A DNA stretch of 51,549 nucleotides from an uncultured beta proteobacterium (GCA_903905735.1 CAIVHU010000131.1:1-51549), one strand, 5' to 3'; counted from the stretch's first letter, positions 6,823-15,841 are shown. Translations and numbers: made by a program. Notes: generated from the letters alone by a model not told the origin.

Positions 6823-9677
6823 CACGCCGCCAACTCCCGATTCAAGGCATCAAGCACCTTGGGCAGTTCCGCGCCAAACAGTTGGTACACGCGGCCCATG
6901 CCGCCTTCCTGGGCGAAGGGGGAGTATTCAAAGTCGTCGGGCACGATTGAAAGGTTGCCTGCTATGTGTTCGCGGATCATGTCTAGCCAGTGGCGTTGTT
7001 CAGGGGTGAAGGTGATGCCGGCCTGCGTTTGTTGCGCCAGCCAGGCATGGTAATTGGCGCTGACGCGCTCGGGGAAGGGCACCAGCTCATTGTCCTGGTG
7101 CATGGCAAAACGCACCAGGCTGACCAGGTCGGTGAGGATGCGTTTGCGGTTGTCGCCTTTGACCCGGCTTTTGTCCAGCGCGGCGTAGGCCTGCCAGAGC
7201 TGGCCTTCGGTCCACAAATGCGGCGGGGCTTGCAGGGTGTCGGCCAGGGCTTTCAGGGCTTCAAATGTGAGCGTTTCGGCCTGTAGCCCTTTTAAACGCT
7301 GTGGCTGTTGATACAAAATCTGTAGCGCGATGATTTCGTCTTTGTGCTCGGCGATGAAGGCCTCAAAGCTTGCCACCGTGCCTTTGGCGCGCTCACGGGC
7401 GGCCTCAGAGAAGTCAGCTTCCAGCAGGGTGTCTTGCGTGACGGTGTCGATGACCTGCTCGGCCTTCTTTTTCAGGTCGATCAGCAGGTTGCGCAGGGCA
7501 GGGTCGCACAGGGGTTTGACGGCTTTCTGCACCAGCTGGTCGGCCTCGCCTGGCGACAGGTTGACATAGGTGTCGGGGTTGAGCGCGTTCACCAGGCCGC
7601 GCGCCAGGTCTTTGATGCTGGCGCCGCCAGGGGCCTGGGCGATGCGCAGTTTGTCGCTTTCGCTCAGTTCGCGGTCCAGCCGGGCCAGGCGGGCGGCGAC
7701 GCTGCTCAGCACCTCGGGCTGCACATTGCCCAGCGCCACGGCTTGCAGCAGTTTGTCAAACGGCACGGACTTTTTGGCGTCCATGGGGGCGGAGTCGGTC
7801 TTGTCCTGCTCACACACGCCCACGCAGTCGACGATGACGAAGTGCGTCTTGCTGATCGCGTCAGGCGTCACGGCCTGCAAATCGGTGGGGTCGCAGATGC
7901 GCACACCACGGCCTTTCATCTGTTCGAAGAAGTTGCGGCTTTTGACCGAGCGCATGAACATGACAATTTCCACCGGCTTGATGTCGGTGCCGGTGGCGAT
8001 CATGTCCACGGTAACGGCAATGCGGGGGAAGTAGCTGTTGCGGAAAGCGCTGATCAGGTTTTCGGGCTTCTCGCCGGTGGTTTTGTAGGTGATCTTCTGG
8101 GCAAAGTCGTTGCCCTTGCCAAACTCTTCGCGCAGGATTTCGACAATCTTTTCGGCGTGGTTGTCGTCTTTGGCAAAGATCAGGGTCTTGGGCACCTCGG
8201 TGCGACCGGGGAAGATGTCCAGCGGCAGTTTGTCGCGGAAGGTGGTCACTATCTTGCGGATCTGGTCGGGGGTTTGCACGGCACGGTCCAGCCCGTCGGC
8301 GTCGTAGGCCATGTCTTCGTCCAGCTCCTGCCAGCGGGTTTGGCGCGTCAGCCGGTCGCGGTAGCCCACCGAGAAACCGGCCTCGATCTGGCTGCCGTGT
8401 TCGCTCACCTGGGTGCGGATGCGGTACACGTCGTAGTTGACGTTCACACCATCGGCCACGGCCTGGGGGTGGCCGTATTCCATGACCAGGTTCTGGTTAA
8501 AGAAGCCAAAGGTTTGTTTGGAGGGCGTGGCGGTCAGGCCGATCAGGTAGGCGTCAAAGTATTCCAGCACTTGCCGCCACAGGTTGTAGATGCTGCGGTG
8601 GGCTTCGTCGGTGACGATGATGTCGAAGGTCTCGATAGGGAAGGCGGGGTTGTAGCCAATGGGCTCGGGTGTCTTGAACAGGCTGCCGAGGCCGTCCACG
8701 CTTTGCTCGTCGTCCTCGGGTGCCAGTTCCCTGCCCTTGAGCATGCTGAATAGCCGCTGGATTGTGCAGATGGTGACGCGCGCCGTGGTGTCGAGCTGGT
8801 TGCTTTGCAGGTGCTGGACGATGTATTCCTCGCCAAACTTGAAGTTGTTATAGGGCGAGGTGTATTGGTCAAACTCTTTTTTGGTCTGGCGGCCCAGGTT
8901 ACCCCGGTCCACCAGAAACAGCACACGCTTGGCCCCGCCAAACTTGATCAGCCGGTAGATGAAGCTGATGGCGGTAAAGGTCTTGCCGCTGCCGGTGGCC
9001 ATCTGGATCAGGGCGCGGGGCTTGTTGGCCTTGAGGCTGGCTTCCAGGTTGCGGATGGCAATGATCTGCGCGGGCCACAGGCCGTCTTCGATCAAAGGTG
9101 GCATGGATTTTAGGCGGCCTAAAAAGGTGCTAGCCCTTATATCAAAAGGGCTGGCAGCTACATTAGTTGGAGCTGATGCGGATTCAAAGTCGTGCGCCGT
9201 GGCCGGGTTGCCAGGGCCGGTGTGCACGGCGGCAGAGGTGGCCCAGCCGGGCGTGGGCAGGTCTTTCAGGAAAGCGGCCAGCGTTTCAGGCCGGTGAAAC
9301 GCAAACACGGCGCGGGCGCGCGGCTCGGGGTCCAGGCCCTGGGTGAAGTGGGTTTCGATGCCGGTGGACTCATAGCTGAAGGGCAGCGGGCGCACCCAGG
9401 CGGGCAGTGCATTTGGCAGGCCTTGGGCGTAGCGGGCAGATTGCACTTCCACCCCGGTCAGCGTGGTGCCTTCCTTTTTGGCCTCGATCACGCCAGCGGC
9501 TTTGCCGTCGATGTAGAGCAGGTAGTCGGCAAAGCCGTAGCCGGGGTTCAGGGGGAATTCACGGATGGCTACACCACGGGCGGCGTGGATGTTGGCGTGG
9601 GCCATGTCACACACGTGCCAGCCTGCTGCGCTAAGCAGTGCGTCAATGCTGACTCTGGCTCTTTGCTCTGGCGTCAT
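6822..9677 (-). CDS. hsdR: Type I restriction enzyme R subunit HsdR
   Basis: ATP-dependent translocase/nuclease of the type I system, 951 residues. The N-terminal PD-(D/E)xK nuclease is seen as YGFADYLLYIDGKAAGVIEA followed by KK (residues 47-68). Helicase motif I is MATGSGKT (226-233), motif II is DEAH, motif III is LTATP, and motif VI is QMKGRGVR. The C-terminal helical region is complete. Start ATG 9677 has an AGGG box eight bases upstream. Residues about 168-188, between nuclease and helicase, are encoded by a copy of the dispersed palindromic repeat (ASPFDIRASTFLGRL). The catalytic motifs are intact, so the subunit may work, but the specificity partner next door is damaged. Confidence 0.95.
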   Translation of the reverse strand: MTPEQRARVSIDALLSAAGWHVCDMAHANIHAARGVAIREFPLNPGYGFADYLLYIDGKAAGVIEAKKEGTTLTGVEVQSARYAQGLPNALPAWVRPLPFSYESTGIETHFTQGLDPEPRARAVFAFHRPETLAAFLKDLPTPGWATSAAVHTGPGNPATAHDFESASAPTNVAASPFDIRASTFLGRLKSMPPLIEDGLWPAQIIAIRNLEASLKANKPRALIQMATGSGKTFTAISFIYRLIKFGGAKRVLFLVDRGNLGRQTKKEFDQYTSPYNNFKFGEEYIVQHLQSNQLDTTARVTICTIQRLFSMLKGRELAPEDDEQSVDGLGSLFKTPEPIGYNPAFPIETFDIIVTDEAHRSIYNLWRQVLEYFDAYLIGLTATPSKQTFGFFNQNLVMEYGHPQAVADGVNVNYDVYRIRTQVSEHGSQIEAGFSVGYRDRLTRQTRWQELDEDMAYDADGLDRAVQTPDQIRKIVTTFRDKLPLDIFPGRTEVPKTLIFAKDDNHAEKIVEILREEFGKGNDFAQKITYKTTGEKPENLISAFRNSYFPRIAVTVDMIATGTDIKPVEIVMFMRSVKSRNFFEQMKGRGVRICDPTDLQAVTPDAISKTHFVIVDCVGVCEQDKTDSAPMDAKKSVPFDKLLQAVALGNVQPEVLSSVAARLARLDRELSESDKLRIAQAPGGASIKDLARGLVNALNPDTYVNLSPGEADQLVQKAVKPLCDPALRNLLIDLKKKAEQVIDTVTQDTLLEADFSEAARERAKGTVASFEAFIAEHKDEIIALQILYQQPQRLKGLQAETLTFEALKALADTLQAPPHLWTEGQLWQAYAALDKSRVKGDNRKRILTDLVSLVRFAMHQDNELVPFPERVSANYHAWLAQQTQAGITFTPEQRHWLDMIREHIAGNLSIVPDDFEYSPFAQEGGMGRVYQLFGAELPKVLDALNRELAA
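9108..9170 (+). repeat. Dispersed palindromic repeat inserted in-frame inside hsdR, copy 2
   Basis: The core AGCCCTTATATCAAAAGGGCT is followed by GGCAGCTA and preceded by TTTAGGCGGCCTAAA, itself palindromic. The whole copy is read through by hsdR on the opposite strand without a stop, giving VAASPFDIRASTFLGRL in the linker between nuclease and helicase domains. Compare the copy at 39334-39385. Confidence 0.8.
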
Positions 9678-9839
9678 TGGGGTTCCCTACCGAGCATTCT
9701 AGGAGGCGTATCTGGTGAATATCTTTAGGTTGAAGGATTTTGATTGAAATGGCTAATCGCTATGGTTTGGACGCCACAGAACGGTGGGCCAAACTTCGGT
9801 GCATACTCAAACGCTAAAAAGTTCTTTGTTCTCAATGGG

Positions 9840-9920
9840 TTTTGAAAATTTGTTTTGGCGACGTCCAGGTGCCAAAAGTCCAGTTTTGAGAATTTGTTAT
9901 AAATTTTGAGAATTTGTTAT
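9840..9920. repeat. Direct repeats in the hsdR/hydrolase intergenic region
   Basis: The 17-base word TTTTGAGAATTTGTTAT occurs exactly at 9884-9900 and 9904-9920 (period 20), with a variant TTTTGAAAATTTGTT at 9840-9854. The intergenic stretch is 9678-9941 and has no other clear feature. The last copy ends 21 bases before the hydrolase start. They could be operator sites for hsdR or the hydrolase, or the end of an inserted element. Confidence 0.6.
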
Positions 9921-9941
9921 CAGCAACCCCCCCTTCAGACC

Positions 9942-10580
9942 ATGTTCAAGTACCTCACCATTCCCGTTACCCCGTTTGACCAAAACTGTTCTCTGGTCTG
10001 GTGCGACCAGACGATGCAGGCCGCCGTGATCGACCCGGGCGGTGATCTGGACGTGATCCTGGCCGAGGTCAAGCGCCTGGGCCTGACGCTGGGGCAAATC
10101 TGGCTCACCCACGCGCATATTGACCACGCTGGCGGCACCGGCGAGCTGGCCGAGCGGCTGGGCTTGCCGATCATCGGCCCCGGTGAAGGTGACCAGTTCT
10201 GGATTGACGGGCTGCCTGCGCAAAGCAAGATGTTTGGCTTTCCGCCCGCCAAGATGTTCACGCCCACGCGCTGGCTACATGACGGCGACACGGTCACCGT
10301 GGGCAACTGCACGCTGCAGGTGCGCCACTGCCCGGGGCACACGCCGGGGCATGTGGTGTTTTACTCGCCTGAAGCCAAGCGGGCGTTTGTGGGTGATGTG
10401 CTGTTTGCCGGGGCGATTGGCCGCACCGACTTTCCACAGGGCGACCACGCCACGCTGATTGCCAGCATCAAAAACCGCTTGTGGCCGATGGGCGACGACA
10501 CGGTGTTCATCCCCGGTCACGGGCCAGAGAGCACGTTCGGGCGCGAGCGGCGCAGCAACCCCTACGTGGCAGACGAATAA
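9942..10580 (+). CDS. MBL-fold metallo-hydrolase, YcbL-like (glyoxalase II-related)
   Basis: Small metallo-beta-lactamase-fold hydrolase, 212 residues from ATG 9942 (MFKYLTIPVTPFDQNCSLVW). The metal site is THAHIDHAGG, with further ligands in HCPGHTPGH, FVGDVLF and FIPGHG. The N-terminal phrase PVTPFDQNCSLVWC is characteristic of the E. coli YcbL group, type II glyoxalases lacking the C-terminal substrate domain of GloB. Likely activity is thioester hydrolysis (S-lactoylglutathione or similar), but the natural substrate of YcbL proteins is uncertain. The frame is open to 9906, inside the direct repeats, but the internal ATG matches family N-termini. It converges with dctM with only two bases between stops. 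Confidence 0.9.
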   Translation: MFKYLTIPVTPFDQNCSLVWCDQTMQAAVIDPGGDLDVILAEVKRLGLTLGQIWLTHAHIDHAGGTGELAERLGLPIIGPGEGDQFWIDGLPAQSKMFGFPPAKMFTPTRWLHDGDTVTVGNCTLQVRHCPGHTPGHVVFYSPEAKRAFVGDVLFAGAIGRTDFPQGDHATLIASIKNRLWPMGDDTVFIPGHGPESTFGRERRSNPYVADE

Positions 10581-10582
10581 CG

Positions 10583-11866
10583 CTACATCATGCCCAGCAT
10601 GCGCGGGAACCAGATCGACATCGGTGGCCAGTAGGTCACCAGACCCAGGAACGCCAGCATGGCCAGCAGCCACGGCCAAACCGCCACCGTCAGCTCTGTG
10701 ATACCCATTTTGGTGATGCCCGAGGCTACATACAGGTTCAGCCCGACCGGCGGATGGCACATGCCCACTTCCATGTTCACCACCATGATGATGCCGAAGT
10801 GCACCGGGTCAATGCCCAACTTGATCGCAACAGGGAACAAAATCGGCGCGAAGATCAGCACAATGGAGCTCGGCTCCATGAAGTTGCCCGCCAGCAGCAA
10901 GATCACGTTGCACGCCAGCAGGAAGCTGATCATGCCCAGCCCGTGGCCCAGCATCCAGTCGGCCAGCGCCTGCGGAATGTTCTCGTTGGTCAGGATGAAG
11001 GAAAACAGCACCGCGTTGGTGATGATGTATAGCAGCATGGCCGACATGTTGGCCGAATTGAGCAGCACCTTGGGCACGTCTTTCAGACCCATGTCCTTAT
11101 AGACAAACACGGCGACAAAGAACGCGTACACCGCACTCATGGCGGCTGCCTCGGTGGGTGTGAACAGGCCGGTGTAGATGCCGCCCATCACGATCACGAT
11201 CAGCAGCAAACCCCACACCGAAGACTTGAACGCCTTGTAGCGCTCGCCCCAGGTGGCCTTTCTCAGGCGTGGGTAGTTGAACTTGCGGGCGCGGTACCAG
11301 GTGACACCGCCCAGCACGCCCGCCAGCGCCAGCCCAGGAATCACGCCAGCCATGAACAGTGCGCCGACCGAGGTGTTCGTGGCCACCGAATACATCACCA
11401 TCACGATGGACGGCGGAATCAAGATGCCCAAGGCACCCGAGGTGGTGATCACGCCCGCGCCAAAACTCTTGGGAAAACCCGCACGCGTCATGGCGGGCAG
11501 CAAGATGGAGCCAATCGCCACCACCGTGGCCGGGCTGGAGCCAGACACCGCCGCAAACAGCGCGCAACCCAGCACACCCGCCAGCCCCAGGCCGCCATAC
11601 CAGTGGCCGACCATGCTGGAGGCAAAGTTGATCATGCGCCGCGCCACGCCGCCGTGCGTCAAAAAGTTGCCCGCCAGAATGAAGAACGGAATCGCCATGA
11701 TCTCGAACTTCTCGATGCCGGTGAACAGCTTCAGCGCCACCGATTCCAGCGGTACATCGGTAAAGCCAAACAAAAAGGTCAGCACCGTCAGGCCCAGCGA
11801 GATCGACACCGGCATGCCGGTGAGCATCAGCACCAGCAACAGGACAAAGATGATTGCGGCGCTCAT
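10583..11866 (-). CDS. dctM: TRAP dicarboxylate transporter large membrane subunit DctM
   Basis: 427 residues of almost continuous hydrophobic helices, starting SAAIIFVLLLVLMLTGMPVS. Typical DctM features are PFFILAGNFLTHGGVARRM, SGSSPATVVAIGSILLPAM and GVITTSGALGILIPPSIVMV. This is the sodium-driven transport subunit of a tripartite ATP-independent periplasmic transporter. It overlaps dctQ by four bases (ATGA type), so the two are translationally coupled. With dctP and dctQ it forms a leftward operon, probably for C4-dicarboxylates, judged from the DctP type and the nearby DctS/DctR-like system. Confidence 0.95.
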   Translation of the reverse strand: MSAAIIFVLLLVLMLTGMPVSISLGLTVLTFLFGFTDVPLESVALKLFTGIEKFEIMAIPFFILAGNFLTHGGVARRMINFASSMVGHWYGGLGLAGVLGCALFAAVSGSSPATVVAIGSILLPAMTRAGFPKSFGAGVITTSGALGILIPPSIVMVMYSVATNTSVGALFMAGVIPGLALAGVLGGVTWYRARKFNYPRLRKATWGERYKAFKSSVWGLLLIVIVMGGIYTGLFTPTEAAAMSAVYAFFVAVFVYKDMGLKDVPKVLLNSANMSAMLLYIITNAVLFSFILTNENIPQALADWMLGHGLGMISFLLACNVILLLAGNFMEPSSIVLIFAPILFPVAIKLGIDPVHFGIIMVVNMEVGMCHPPVGLNLYVASGITKMGITELTVAVWPWLLAMLAFLGLVTYWPPMSIWFPRMLGMM

Positions 11867-12465
11867 GGGGTCACCCCGTCTTCCAGACCTTCGACGTGGC
11901 CGTGGTCATGGTGCGGCAATTCGCCGGTCTGGATGAAGGTGGTCATCACCTGCAAAAACCTGAAACACATCAACGAAGAGCCCAACGGCACAGCGCTGTA
12001 TACCGCCCAGGTCGGCCACTCCAGATCGGGCGTAGTGGGCCCTTCTGGAATGCCGTCCACCGACATGCCCAGAAGGTGGAAAAAGTAGTAATGGGTGCCG
12101 TTTTCCCAGACAAAGTGGGCCGCCAGTGTGGCCACGATGCCGGTAAACAACGCCCCGGCGGCCATTCCGAAAATGACAAACTTGCGCCGCATCGGGAGAT
12201 CCAGCCGGTTGATCAACACATCCACCCCCACGTGGATCCCGGTGCGCACACCATAGGCAGCGCCAAACTTGCACATCCACACAAACATGATGATGGTCAA
12301 CTCCTGCGCCCAACCGAAGTTGAGCGACAGCAGCCAGTCCTGCACCACCGGAATGGCCAGACCCGCCGCGTAGCGGTGCAGCACCGCTACAAAAATGATC
12401 AGCGTCGCACCGCCCATCAGGAAGGTGATCAGCCACTCTTCCAGGTGATCAAGAAATTTCAACAA
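11863..12465 (-). CDS. dctQ: TRAP transporter small membrane subunit DctQ
   Basis: 200 residues with four predicted membrane helices. The segments EEWLITFLMGGATLIIFVAV, AQELTIIMFVWMCKFGAAYG and RTGIHVGVDVLINRL are the usual DctQ landmarks. The predicted start is a TTG at 12465 preceded by GGAGAG; no ATG lies nearby. It follows dctP by 50 bases and overlaps dctM. The hydrophilic C-terminal tail (about 160-200) is rich in His and acidic residues. Confidence 0.92.
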   Translation of the reverse strand: MLKFLDHLEEWLITFLMGGATLIIFVAVLHRYAAGLAIPVVQDWLLSLNFGWAQELTIIMFVWMCKFGAAYGVRTGIHVGVDVLINRLDLPMRRKFVIFGMAAGALFTGIVATLAAHFVWENGTHYYFFHLLGMSVDGIPEGPTTPDLEWPTWAVYSAVPLGSSLMCFRFLQVMTTFIQTGELPHHDHGHVEGLEDGVTP

Positions 12466-12515
12466 GTCACTCTCCGGCGGGAAATACAGGTGGTTGGCGG
12501 GCGCGTCAGACCAGA

Positions 12516-13511
12516 TTACAGCTTGGTGGGGTCGAAGCCGGTGGCTTGGTAAAACTGCTGCAGGGTTTCCTTGCCAACGCGATCAGCCATCTTGATGTGC
12601 ACCGGTGCCATGGCCTTCTTCAAAGCCATACGTTCTTCCTTGGTGGGGGTGTAGACCTCGGTCTTACCGCTCTTTCTGACGGCTTCAAGCGCCTTGTCGT
12701 TTTCTTCCTGGGCAATTTGGTTGGCATACACCGTGGCTTCTTTCATGGCTTGATCAAGTTCACCGCGAATGTCGGCGGGCAGGCCATCCCAGAATTTCTT
12801 GTTGACGATGACTGCGTAGCCGAGGTAGCCATGGTTGGTCAGCGACAGGTGTTTTTGCACCTCATACATCTTCTGGGTGTAGAAGTTGGAGATCGGGTTT
12901 TCGGTGCCATCGACCACGCCGGTTTGCAGCGCCTGATACACCTCCGAGAAGGCCATCACCTGCGGAATACCGCCCACCGAGCGAATTTCTTCTTCCAGCA
13001 CCTTGCTTGACTGGATGCGGAACTTCTTGCCCTTGTAGTCCGCCACGTTCTTCAGCGGCGTGTTGGCCGAGAACGATTTGAAGCCGTTGTCCCAATACGC
13101 CAGACCCTTGATGCCCTTGGGCTCCAGCTTGGTCAGCAGTGCTGCGCCCACCGGGCCCTGGGTGATCTTGTGCAGTTCGGTGTAGTTGTCAAACATGAAC
13201 GGGAAGTCAAAGGCTTCAAATTCTTTCACGCCCAGCGGGCCGAATTTGGCCAGCGAGGGTGCCAGCATCTGCACCGAGCCCAGTTGCAGGGACGACATTT
13301 CCTCGCCGTCCTTGTACAGCGAACTGTTGGCATACACCTCGACCTTGACTTTGCCTTTGGTCAGCTCAGCGGCCTTTTTGGCAAAGAACTCAGCCGCTTT
13401 GCCTTTGGGCGTGTCAGCCGCGACAACGTGGCTGAATTTGATGATGGTCTGGGCGTTGACGCTCAAACCCACGGCCAGCAAGGCAGCAGCGAAGACGATT
13501 TTCAATTTCAT
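12516..13511 (-). CDS. dctP: TRAP transporter solute-binding protein DctP (first copy)
   Basis: Periplasmic substrate-binding protein of 331 residues. The signal peptide MKLKIVFAAALLAVGLSVNA is cleaved near residue 20, leaving QTIIKFSHVVAADTPKG. DctP landmarks are GKKFRIQSSK with the carboxylate-binding arginine (Arg165), GIPQVMAFSEVYQALQTGVV, DGTENPISNFYT and LTNHGYLGYAVIVN. ATG 13511 is chosen because it begins the signal peptide and has GGAG ten bases upstream; the frame stays open to 13595. This type usually binds C4-dicarboxylates such as succinate, fumarate or malate. It is the first gene of the dctPQM unit. Confidence 0.95.
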   Translation of the reverse strand: MKLKIVFAAALLAVGLSVNAQTIIKFSHVVAADTPKGKAAEFFAKKAAELTKGKVKVEVYANSSLYKDGEEMSSLQLGSVQMLAPSLAKFGPLGVKEFEAFDFPFMFDNYTELHKITQGPVGAALLTKLEPKGIKGLAYWDNGFKSFSANTPLKNVADYKGKKFRIQSSKVLEEEIRSVGGIPQVMAFSEVYQALQTGVVDGTENPISNFYTQKMYEVQKHLSLTNHGYLGYAVIVNKKFWDGLPADIRGELDQAMKEATVYANQIAQEENDKALEAVRKSGKTEVYTPTKEERMALKKAMAPVHIKMADRVGKETLQQFYQATGFDPTKL

Positions 13512-13597
13512 GGTGGCTTGTCTCCAGAGGTTGGACGGATGATGGAAAACGCGAGCGTACCCTCCGGATACCGCCAAAACAACTGTGGCGTTCAACA

Positions 13598-13619
13598 GCT
13601 AGGGTTTACACCTAAGGCT
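13598..13619. promoter_or_regulatory. Imperfect inverted repeat upstream of dctP, candidate operator
   Basis: AGCTAGGGTTTACACCTAAGGCT reads as two arms, AGC-TAGGG and CCTA-AGGCT, around TTTACA. It lies about 90 bases before the dctP start, where an activator site would be expected. DctR, the LuxR-type regulator encoded 4 kb away, is the obvious candidate ligand. This is a position-based guess. Confidence 0.3.
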
Positions 13620-13624
13620 GTGGA

Positions 13625-14665
13625 TCAGCCCGAACCGCCTGCCAGGGCCTCGTGCAAAGACTGGATCCAGTTCGAGCCAATGCGTTGCTCTAACTCCTGG
13701 TGCACCGGTTGCACTGCTTGACGCAGGCGCTCGCGCTGAGCAGGTGTGAGTGTGTGCACGCGGGTGGTACCGGCCTGACGCAAGGCGGCCAACGCCCTGT
13801 CGTTTTGCGTGTCGGCCATTTGGTTGCCAAAGGCCAGGGCTTCCTGCAAAGCCTGGTTGATCAACTCGCGGTCGGCGCTGGCCAGGTACTGCCACAGGCG
13901 CTGGTTGGCCACCACGGCGTAACCCAGGTAGCCGTGGTTGGTGAGGCTCAGGTCGGTCTGAACCTCGTCCATGCCTTGGGTCCAGAAGTTCGACACCGGG
14001 TTTTCCGTGCCGTCGACCACACCCGTGGCCAGCGCACGCCGCGTTTCGCTGAAGGCCAGGGTGACGGGTCGCGCGCCCAGAGCACGCATTTGCGCCGCAA
14101 TCACCTGCGAGGCCTGGACCCGCATGCGCAAGCCGACAAAATCTTTCGGCTTCAGCAGGGGGCGGTTGGCGCTCATCTGTTTGAAGCCATTGTCAAAGTA
14201 GCCCAGGCCGACCAGCCGCTGAAGCTGCAAGCCCTGCAGCAGACGCTGGCCCAGCGGCCCCAGCGTGATGCGCCGCACGGCGCTCAGATCGTCAAACAGG
14301 AACGGGAGATCAAACAGCTCAAACTCGGGCAGCCCGATGCGCCCAAACTTGGACAGCGACGGAGCCACCAGATCGACCGCGCCGAGCTGCAGCGCCTGCA
14401 TCTCGTCGGCATCACCATACAGCTGCGCGTTGGGAAATACCTGCACGCCAATGCGCCCGCCCGAGCGCTGCTCCACCAGCACCTTGAAACGGTTGGCCGC
14501 CAGGCCTTTGGGCGTTTCTTCGGCCACCACATGCGAAAACCGCAGGGTGATCTCCGGCCGGTTTGCTGCCATCAGGCTGGCAGGCAGCAGCGCCGCGCCC
14601 GCGCAGGCAACCAGCCAGCGGCGGCGTGGCATTGGGCGGGGTGCGTGCGTTGACATGGCTGCCAT
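13625..14665 (-). CDS. TRAP transporter solute-binding protein DctP (second, divergent copy)
   Basis: A second DctP, 346 residues from ATG 14665 (ATG 14656 is an alternative, three codons later). The N-terminus has a run of arginines before a hydrophobic segment (PRRRWLVACAGAALLPASLM), which could be a Sec or Tat-like signal. The DctP core follows: ITLRFSHVVAEETPKG, KDFVGLRMRVQASQV with the binding arginine, VTLAFSETRRALATGVV, DGTENPVSNFWT and SLTNHGYLGYAVVAN. It shares many positions with the copy at 12516 but is clearly diverged, so it may widen substrate range through the same DctQM. It has its own 5' region and ends about 110 bases before the first dctP. Confidence 0.9.
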   Translation of the reverse strand: MAAMSTHAPRPMPRRRWLVACAGAALLPASLMAANRPEITLRFSHVVAEETPKGLAANRFKVLVEQRSGGRIGVQVFPNAQLYGDADEMQALQLGAVDLVAPSLSKFGRIGLPEFELFDLPFLFDDLSAVRRITLGPLGQRLLQGLQLQRLVGLGYFDNGFKQMSANRPLLKPKDFVGLRMRVQASQVIAAQMRALGARPVTLAFSETRRALATGVVDGTENPVSNFWTQGMDEVQTDLSLTNHGYLGYAVVANQRLWQYLASADRELINQALQEALAFGNQMADTQNDRALAALRQAGTTRVHTLTPAQRERLRQAVQPVHQELEQRIGSNWIQSLHEALAGGSG

Positions 14666-14724
14666 TATGGCCAGGCTTCTCCGGCTACGTCGCGTGCCAT
14701 GCTTGGTGCAAATAATATGTAATT

Positions 14725-14767
14725 CATAGCTACTCGCGCTTGCTTTATAAGGGCTGGAGGCCAATTT
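14725..14767 (-). repeat. Dispersed palindromic intergenic repeat, copy 3
   Basis: On the minus strand it reads TTGGCCTCCAGCCCTTATAA, then GCAAGCGCGAGTAGCTATG. It lies between the second dctP and the UbiA-like gene; the stretch 14666-14820 holds nothing else recognisable. Confidence 0.75.
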
Positions 14768-14820
14768 TGCACTTAAAAATATGGCCTGTCGGGTCGCTTG
14801 GGTGGCGGTCGCGCCGCTTG

Positions 14821-15734
14821 TCAGACCATGGAGACGGTGATTAGGCCACCCGCCATGCTCAGGCCGTGCAGCAGGACCGCTGCCACGGTGAGCCGCCAGG
14901 CCAGCAGCGCACACTGTGGCTGTTGCGCGGTGCGCCACAGCAGCCCTGCGGCGGCCAGCGATACCGGCAGCGACACCATGCCCCACAGCGCCTGATGTGG
15001 CTGATACAGCAACGCCACACCACCGGCCAGCCAGCCGTAGGCTAGCAGCACCAACGCGGCATACGCCGCGCCAAGCACCAGGTGCCACTGCGGCTTTGGC
15101 GCTGCCGCCGGGTTTATTGGTACGGCGCGCTGTGCCAACGTAATGGCGGCCACCAGCAGCGCAAAACTGGCTGCATCCACTGCCGGAATCATGAAAAAGT
15201 GGTGCCGCTGCACGAAATCGGCCCCCAGTACCACCAGCCACCAGGCCAGTGCGGCGATCACCTCGGCGGTGCCACGTTCGCCCAACCGCAGCGGTGGCCC
15301 GGTGTAGGCCCAGATCAGCACAGCGCCTGCCAGTCCGAGCAGCAGCAGGCCGCCACCGGCTTTCACAGCCAGCGCCAGACCCGCAACCATCACCAGACCC
15401 AGCAGCGCCCAACCCGCCTGGCGCGCTCGGTCAGCGTCATCGTGCCCTGGTGGATCAGGTCAATGCCACTTTTCGCGCCAAACGGGTCGCTATGGGCCCC
15501 GGCTGGCGCACCCGGTCGTGCCACCTGGCAGGTCTGCAAGATGTTGGCCGCCATATGAAAGCCGCAGGCCAGCAACAAGGCCGCCAGCGCACCCACCACA
15601 TCCAGCGCGATGCCGCAACCCACTGCCGATGCGCAGCCAAGCAGACAAGCCACCACCGTGACCGACAGCGATGCCGGGCGCGCCAGTTGCCACATGGCTG
15701 CCAAAGAAATCTCACGGGTGTCCTGCGGGGTCAT
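14821..15734 (-). pseudogene. UbiA-family prenyltransferase-like gene, frameshifted
   Basis: Two overlapping frames together give one polytopic membrane protein. The first (start about 15734) covers MWQLARPASLSVTVVACLLG, GFHMAANILQ and GIDLIHQGTMTLTERA. The second covers AGWALLGLVMVAGLALAV, YTGPPLRLGERGTAEVI and further helices. The helices and YTGPPLRL recall MenA/UbiA enzymes. The join is near 15415, where GCCAGG would restore the frame as GCCCAGG. The Asp-rich prenyl-diphosphate motif (N-x3-D-x3-D) expected after MAANIL is not evident (NILQTCQVAR), and the second Asp motif is unclear. So even an intact reading may not be a working transferase. No quinone pathway genes are nearby. Confidence 0.65.
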
Positions 15735-15841
15735 GTGGCCCAATCTACCTGACCGTCCCACCCGCACCGATGATGCATGTCAACCGCTGCGGGCGATTTG
15801 ACGGCCCGCTCTGGCTATTATGCAAAGCCAAACCCACCGCC

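Noticed and set aside
7344..8753. A 469-codon open frame on the plus strand opposite hsdR
   Set aside because: It is the reverse-strand shadow of hsdR, whose helicase motifs are all present in the other strand; its His/Gln/Val-rich composition is typical of antisense frames in high-GC DNA.
14666..15412. Long N-terminal extension of the second DctP reading frame
   Set aside because: It reads through a dispersed repeat and the UbiA-like gene in the wrong frame; the signal peptide of DctP begins after it.
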